Origin: Euryarchaeota archaeon UBA501
GTDB lineage: Archaea; Thermoplasmatota; Poseidoniia; Poseidoniales; Thalassarchaeaceae
DNA: 10,319 nt
Reading direction: 5' to 3'
Assembly: GCA_002505685.1 (NCBI GenBank)
Contig: DAVT01000144.1
Coordinates: 1-10,319, forward strand
Shown: piece after piece, positions 7,011-10,319 of the stretch
How the letters are laid out: each line of letters begins with the position of its first letter
Position numbering within the stretch: the stretch's first letter is position 1
Notes under the pieces: generated by a model
The model's database searches: none
Told to the model about the DNA's origin: nothing
The model's input: the letters and a program-made list of their open reading frames with translations, nothing else
Program-made: the position numbers and the translations under genes

Positions 7011-7019
7011 AACTTCACC

Positions 7020-7460
7020 TCAGCGGACTGGCTTCTCTTTTCGTCCTCGGACCATTTCGTCCAAAGATACGCCATTGACTTGGATAACTTTGTATCGAAT
7101 ACCAGGGATGTCACCGTACGAACGTCCCATTCTACCGCCGATACCTTCGACCATAACTTCGTCGTGTTCATCGATGAAATTTATCGCCCCATCACCGGGT
7201 GCGAATGCGGTCAACTTGTTACCACTGCGAATGAGACTAATTTTGACAGCCTTACGAATTCCAGAGTTGGGCTGTTTGGCTTCAACCCCTACCTTTTCGA
7301 CGACAATGCCCTTTGCTTGAGCACTGCCTTGGAGTGGGTCATGTTTCAGTACTCCACCCTGTCGACGCTTCTCTTGTCGTTTCTTGAATCCGCGATCCTT
7401 CCAGCGAAACTTTAGACGGTCCGATTTCATTTTTGGACCTGAGAATAATCCACGACCCAT
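7020..7460 (-). CDS. rps12: Ribosomal protein uS12 (30S)
   Basis: The 146-residue protein is uS12, which sits at the decoding centre and controls accuracy. Seen here: a basic N-terminus (M1-G-R-G-L-F, then KFRW at 17-20); the first decoding loop K62-Q63-P64-N65-S66-G67-I68-R69-K70; the archaeal second loop G89-D90-G91-A92-I93-N94-F95-I96-D97-E98-H99-D100; G116-D117-I118-P119-G120; and a basic C-terminus RGRKEKPVR. Position 67 is Gly where Ala is usual in the PNSA loop. The ATG at 7460-7458 is chosen over an in-frame start at 7496 because archaeal uS12 begins 'MGxGLF' and a strong AGGAGAGGT site lies 6 nt upstream. It is the first gene of the uS12-uS7-EF-2 operon, with a TATA candidate at 7501-7509. 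It is divergent from the UbiD gene. Confidence 0.97.
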   Translation of the reverse strand: MGRGLFSGPKMKSDRLKFRWKDRGFKKRQEKRRQGGVLKHDPLQGSAQAKGIVVEKVGVEAKQPNSGIRKAVKISLIRSGNKLTAFAPGDGAINFIDEHDEVMVEGIGGRMGRSYGDIPGIRYKVIQVNGVSLDEMVRGRKEKPVR

Positions 7461-7466
7461 GTGAGT

Positions 7467-7475
7467 ACCTCTCCT
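7467..7475 (-). promoter_or_regulatory. Ribosome-binding site of uS12 (decides start)
   Basis: AGGAGAGGT on the minus strand, 6 nt upstream of the ATG at 7460-7458. This is the strongest Shine-Dalgarno in the window, and it would be inside the coding region if the upstream in-frame start at 7496 were used. Confidence 0.8.
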
Positions 7476-7500
7476 ACGGAGCAAACCGGCGACCAACCCA

Positions 7501-7509
7501 CCATATATG
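7501..7509 (-). promoter_or_regulatory. Candidate TATA box for the uS12-uS7-EF-2 operon
   Basis: CATATATGG on the minus strand, centred about 45 bp before the uS12 ATG. Archaeal initiation about 26 bp downstream would give a leader of roughly 17 nt containing the AGGAGAGGT site. The element coincides with the first possible ATG (7507) of the divergent UbiD frame, which is one reason to place the UbiD start further in. Inferred from position and AT content. Confidence 0.5.
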
Positions 7510-7565
7510 AGCGTGACGGGTGCTATTCAGTCGACGTCGGGGCGAATTGTTGTGCATAATCCCCT

Positions 7566-7572
7566 AATTATC
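7566..7572 (+). promoter_or_regulatory. Candidate TATA element for the UbiD-family gene
   Basis: AATTATC, 34 bp before the ATG at 7600 and identical to the heptamer 31 bp before the kptA ATG. The spacing suits a leaderless or near-leaderless archaeal transcript. Inferred. Confidence 0.35.
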
Positions 7573-7599
7573 ATACGTCTAATGCGACCCGATGGTACC

Positions 7600-8862
7600 A
7601 TGGCCTTTCGTGACCACCTCGCTGGTGCACATATTCCTGATGCTCCTATTTCCTGCATTCATGGATTGTTCGAATTATCGAAGGAACTTAATCACGGACT
7701 GATTTTATCCGACATTATCGAATCACCCGGCCACCGGGCTGCACTAAATGTACTTGCAAGAGACCGACTATGTTCGGCCCTCAATGTGGAACCGGGAGAA
7801 CTCATTGACATCCTTGGTTGGGCAATGAATAATCCAACTAATCCAGTTGTTGTGACAGAAGCTCCCGTTTTGGAAAGTTCTGCTACTTCTGTGGAATTGA
7901 CAAAATTACCTATTCCACACCATTACCCCGAAGACCGTGGCCGATACATGTCTGCCAGTATTGTGATTGCTGAATATGAAGGGCAACGCAATGTATCCTT
8001 CCACAGGCAGTTTCTACGAGATGATACACATGTTGTGGCTCGATTAGTACCAAGGCATTTACGAACCATGGTCGATAAAGCACGTGCGAAAGGCGAAACT
8101 ATCCCTATTGCCATCGTTAATGGTTGCGACCCAGTCGTCCTATTGGCCGCAGCCATGTCATTTGACGAGCATATTGACGAATTGACTGTTGCATCAACAC
8201 TACATGAGAAATTCTACGGGAAACCACTCCCAGTTGTGCAGTTGGACAATGGCATTCAGGTTCCCGCGAATTCTGAATATGCGATGTGTGCGAAAATTAC
8301 GCTGGCTGATGATTTAGAGGCACCTTATGTCGATATTACTGGGACGCTTGATGATGAACGAATAGAACCGGTGTTTGAAGTCGAATCAATCCATCATCGA
8401 AACGACCCTATTTTTCATGCACTCATACCCGCAGAAGCTGAGCATAAGGCACTGATGGGGTTGCCTAGGGCACCTACAATCAAATCTGCAGTCTCTCAAG
8501 TTACTGAATGCCACGACGTTCACATGACTGAAGGGGGTTGTGGTTGGCTTTCGGCCGTTGTCAGCATCACACCTAAAACACCAGATGATGGGCGCAAATC
8601 GATAGAAGCAGCGTTAGCCGGACACAGGAGTATGAAGATGGTCACGGTTGTCAATCAAGACATCGATGTAGCCGATCCCGTACGTGTTGAGTGGGCCATG
8701 ATGACTCGATGGCAGCCGGATAGAGACACGATTATTTTGTCACAACAGAAGGGAAGTAGTTTGGATCCCTCGCGTAATGCTGACGGGACAACGGGTAAAA
8801 TCGGATACGATGCTACACTATCGCCAAACGAAGATCCATCACCCTATATTTCAGTACAATAG
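7600..8862 (+). CDS. UbiD-family prenyl-FMN decarboxylase; candidate anhydromevalonate phosphate decarboxylase
   Basis: The 420-residue protein belongs to the UbiD family of reversible decarboxylases that use prenylated FMN made by UbiX. Visible features: N-terminal FRDHLAG; N131 and R136 spaced as the metal-ligand Asn and catalytic Arg (N-x4-R); H153 after them; the E240-A-P-Y-V-D245 motif matching E-G-P-Y-G-D of E. coli UbiD; V-P-A-N-S-E before it; and a C-terminal AGHRSMKM and T-R-W-Q-P-D-R-D-T stretch. In archaea a UbiD homologue decarboxylates trans-anhydromevalonate 5-phosphate to isopentenyl phosphate, the substrate of the IPK encoded nearby, so that role is a good inference but not proven; quinone or aromatic-acid decarboxylation is the alternative. 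Start: an ATG at 7507 would add 31 residues without family resemblance and overlaps the uS12 TATA candidate, whereas ATG 7600 gives the normal UbiD N-terminus with AATTATC 34 bp upstream. It is first in a probable three-gene operon. Confidence 0.88.
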   Translation: MAFRDHLAGAHIPDAPISCIHGLFELSKELNHGLILSDIIESPGHRAALNVLARDRLCSALNVEPGELIDILGWAMNNPTNPVVVTEAPVLESSATSVELTKLPIPHHYPEDRGRYMSASIVIAEYEGQRNVSFHRQFLRDDTHVVARLVPRHLRTMVDKARAKGETIPIAIVNGCDPVVLLAAAMSFDEHIDELTVASTLHEKFYGKPLPVVQLDNGIQVPANSEYAMCAKITLADDLEAPYVDITGTLDDERIEPVFEVESIHHRNDPIFHALIPAEAEHKALMGLPRAPTIKSAVSQVTECHDVHMTEGGCGWLSAVVSITPKTPDDGRKSIEAALAGHRSMKMVTVVNQDIDVADPVRVEWAMMTRWQPDRDTIILSQQKGSSLDPSRNADGTTGKIGYDATLSPNEDPSPYISVQ

Positions 8863-8867
8863 GTGAT
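8861..8867 (+). promoter_or_regulatory. Ribosome-binding site of the helical-repeat gene (decides GTG start)
   Basis: AGGTGAT overlaps the TAG stop of the UbiD gene and lies 3 nt before the GTG at 8871. It supports this non-ATG start and translational coupling. Confidence 0.6.
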
Positions 8868-8870
8868 TGC

Positions 8871-9884
8871 GTGAGACAAGGATTGGCTGGCATACTTCAG
8901 CATCCCCGGAAAAGTTTGGGCGACAGGCACAGGTCGCAAGCGTTGAAATTTTTGAAATTGGCAGAATCCGACCCAGAAAGGAAGAATGAAAATTTCGATT
9001 GGGCAGAGCAAAATGCTCGCCAAGCACTGTTGCATGATTTTTCAAGTCCTGATAATTGGCGTGTTTTATCTCAAATTAAAGTCCACTTAAGTGATGAAAT
9101 TGGGTTGAGGGCACTGCTCACAGATTTGTTTGCGGTTTTGGGTAGAGATCCTGAACAATTGTCTCAATTAGAAGGTGTGCCAATTCTGCAAGTCGGTCAA
9201 GAATTACTTGAAGCTGCACTTGCGACAGATCACCTTGATCCCGATTTATGGCACTCAGTCCTTGATAGCGAGGCAAAGGAATCTTTTCGTGAGCGATTTT
9301 CGAATCTCGATTTGACCGATCCTCGATGTAACGTGCTCTTTGGCCGACGTGTGGAGCGATTATGGAAATCAGATGGTGACGAATTGTGTATACCGCTTGC
9401 AAAGATACTCGTTGCTAGCCGCCCTCAAAACTTTGAGATGTGGATAAATTTGGGTCGTGCCCATGAAAGGCGGGAAGTGTATGATGAAGCGTGGTTATGC
9501 TATGACCAAGCACAGACTTACGCACCTCACACGAATGTTAGAGATGACTTTAGAGAACGTATAGAGTCTAAATTTGAGACACTGGAAAGCAAACCATGGA
9601 AGCGCCCTACTTTGCAAGCAAGAGACGAATTCCTCGCGCGGATGCAGTCACTTGCCATTGACATGACTGTAGAAAACGATGTTATCGATACAACTGTGAC
9701 AGAGGATACAGAGAAGGTTAATTCTGAGGAACAAGAACTCAAATCGATGATCGCAAGGGAGGAGTTTTCCGCGGCATTCTTCTTATCGAGGCGGCTGGTT
9801 ACGCGCGGCGAAGAATGGGCCACTGAATATCTGGATATTGCCAAGAGAGGACTCGAGGCTGACGATGAAGTCATCATACCATGA
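8871..9884 (+). CDS. TPR-like helical-repeat protein, function unknown
   Basis: The 337-residue protein is soluble, with no signal peptide or membrane segment visible. Most of it reads as paired amphipathic helices. Residues 186-220 are a good tetratricopeptide repeat (N-F-E-M-W-I-N-L-G-R-A-H-E ... Y-D-E-A-W-L-C-Y-D-Q-A ... A-P-H, with the Trp/Leu/Gly/Ala/Pro pattern). Weaker helical hairpins lie at about 41-75 (W-A-E-Q-N-A-R-Q-A-L ... N-W-R-V-L) and at 293-329. An acidic, Thr/Val-rich linker occupies about 265-288. TPR proteins are scaffolds for protein-protein contact, and no catalytic motif is seen. GTG start at 8871 with AGGTGAT just upstream; only 8 nt separate it from the UbiD stop, and its own TGA overlaps the ribosome-binding site of the Nudix gene, so the three genes are probably co-transcribed. 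A link to the decarboxylase is suggested only by this arrangement. Confidence 0.85.
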   Translation: MRQGLAGILQHPRKSLGDRHRSQALKFLKLAESDPERKNENFDWAEQNARQALLHDFSSPDNWRVLSQIKVHLSDEIGLRALLTDLFAVLGRDPEQLSQLEGVPILQVGQELLEAALATDHLDPDLWHSVLDSEAKESFRERFSNLDLTDPRCNVLFGRRVERLWKSDGDELCIPLAKILVASRPQNFEMWINLGRAHERREVYDEAWLCYDQAQTYAPHTNVRDDFRERIESKFETLESKPWKRPTLQARDEFLARMQSLAIDMTVENDVIDTTVTEDTEKVNSEEQELKSMIAREEFSAAFFLSRRLVTRGEEWATEYLDIAKRGLEADDEVIIP

Positions 9885-9887
9885 GGT
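9883..9887 (+). promoter_or_regulatory. Ribosome-binding site of the Nudix gene (decides start)
   Basis: GAGGT overlaps the TGA of the preceding gene and ends 6 nt before the ATG at 9894. It favours that ATG over a TTG two codons upstream at 9888. Confidence 0.6.
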
Positions 9888-9893
9888 TTGGAT

Positions 9894-10295
9894 ATGAAAT
9901 CATGGGTCGTTGCTTGGGTTACACCTTACGGACACCCTCCTACTTCAATCGAATTGGAAGATTCATGTTGGCTGATGGTACGTCATGTCGAGCGAGGTTG
10001 GGAGTTGCCTGGAGGATGGGTCGAAGATGATGAAACTAGTGAAATGGCAGCTTTGCGAGAAGTTTACGAAGAAACTGGTTTGCTTGGAACTGCTGCACAG
10101 ACTGCACACGGACTGGCAGGAGGTGAAGGGGATGTGGTATGGATTATCGTTGACCAAGAAGCAACACCGATTTCTTGGGAATCTGCAGACCCAAACATTT
10201 CGGAAGTCGGGTGGTGTCTTACTCCGCCTGAACCATTGGCCTGGGATTTATCCGAACTGAAGCAGTTTTCAACTTATGATTGGAGTAAATCCTGA
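9894..10295 (+). CDS. Nudix hydrolase, small single-domain
   Basis: The 133-residue protein has an intact Nudix box at residues 41-63: G41-x5-E47-x7-R55-E56-V57-x-E59-E60-x-G62-L63, exactly the G-x5-E-x7-REUxEExGU consensus, so the Mg2+-binding glutamates are present. Nudix enzymes hydrolyse a nucleoside diphosphate linked to another group (NTPs, NDP-sugars, ADP-ribose, dinucleotides, caps); the flanking residues here do not identify the substrate. The preceding W-E-L-P-G-G and following strands fit a minimal Nudix fold of normal size, unlike the larger isomerase Nudix domain in this window. ATG 9894 is chosen on the GAGGT site. It is translationally coupled to the TPR-like gene. The last 24 bp of the window after its TGA contain an ATG at 10308, too short to judge. 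Confidence 0.93.
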   Translation: MKSWVVAWVTPYGHPPTSIELEDSCWLMVRHVERGWELPGGWVEDDETSEMAALREVYEETGLLGTAAQTAHGLAGGEGDVVWIIVDQEATPISWESADPNISEVGWCLTPPEPLAWDLSELKQFSTYDWSKS

Positions 10296-10319
10296 GCCTC
10301 AGCAACTATGGATGCACCA

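Noticed and set aside
7461..7496. 12-residue N-terminal extension on uS12
   Set aside because: Archaeal uS12 starts at MGxGLF, and the strong Shine-Dalgarno lies inside the extension.
7507..7599. Upstream ATG giving a 31-residue N-terminal extension on the UbiD protein
   Set aside because: The extension does not resemble UbiD N-termini and begins within the likely uS12 TATA box; the ATG at 7600 fits better. It remains possible.
8317..8337. Asp245 instead of Glu in the E-x4-E active-site motif of the UbiD protein
   Set aside because: E. coli UbiD itself has E-G-P-Y-G-D at this place, so Asp is normal for part of the family.
1..10319. tRNA genes, CRISPR arrays, insertion sequences, prophage or defence genes
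   Set aside because: No tandem repeats, terminal inverted repeats, transposase or tRNA-like cloverleaf were seen by eye; a covariance-model scan would be needed to exclude small RNAs.

Overview
The window comes from an archaeon. It carries archaeal-type elongation factor 2 with the diphthamide histidine context, archaeal-type ribosomal proteins uS12 and uS7, a KptA with an N-terminal zinc finger, and isopentenyl phosphate kinase. Compact gene packing, moderate GC and an acidic, marine-looking proteome suggest a planktonic Thermoplasmatota/Poseidoniia (Marine Group II/III-like) genome. That placement is an inference from style and gene content, not a proven taxonomic call.

Layout: (1) 1-329, minus strand, the N-terminal part of a thiolase running off the left edge. 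(2) A ~96-bp divergent intergenic region with a perfect 17-bp inverted repeat. (3) 426-1121, plus strand, KptA/Tpt1 RNA 2'-phosphotransferase, converging stop-to-stop with a small zinc-ribbon protein (1122-1445, minus). (4) 1520-4071, plus strand, isopentenyl phosphate kinase followed by one long protein fusing a type I IPP isomerase to a short-chain prenyl (GGPP) synthase. (5) 4072-7460, minus strand, the translation block uS12 - uS7 - EF-2, again meeting the upstream plus-strand gene stop-to-stop. (6) 7600-10295, plus strand, a UbiD-family decarboxylase, a TPR-type helical-repeat protein and a Nudix hydrolase in a tight probable operon. No tRNA, rRNA, CRISPR, IS element or long repeat was seen. 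No gap longer than 300 bp lacks a gene.

The most interesting theme is isoprenoid (archaeal membrane lipid) synthesis. IPK makes IPP from isopentenyl phosphate, and the fused protein would isomerise IPP to DMAPP and condense both to GGPP. The UbiD-family enzyme nearby is a credible candidate for the prenyl-FMN-dependent trans-anhydromevalonate 5-phosphate decarboxylase that makes isopentenyl phosphate in the archaeal modified mevalonate pathway. If so, about 7.3 kb encodes every step from anhydromevalonate phosphate to GGPP, interrupted by the uS12-uS7-EF-2 block. The UbiD assignment is by family and context only.

Start-codon evidence falls into two styles. Genes that open a transcription unit (thiolase, KptA, IPK, UbiD) lack a Shine-Dalgarno sequence and often have a TTATC-like TATA element about 30 bp upstream of the start, which suggests leaderless mRNAs. 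The translation genes and operon-internal genes have clear AGGTG/GAGGT-type ribosome-binding sites.
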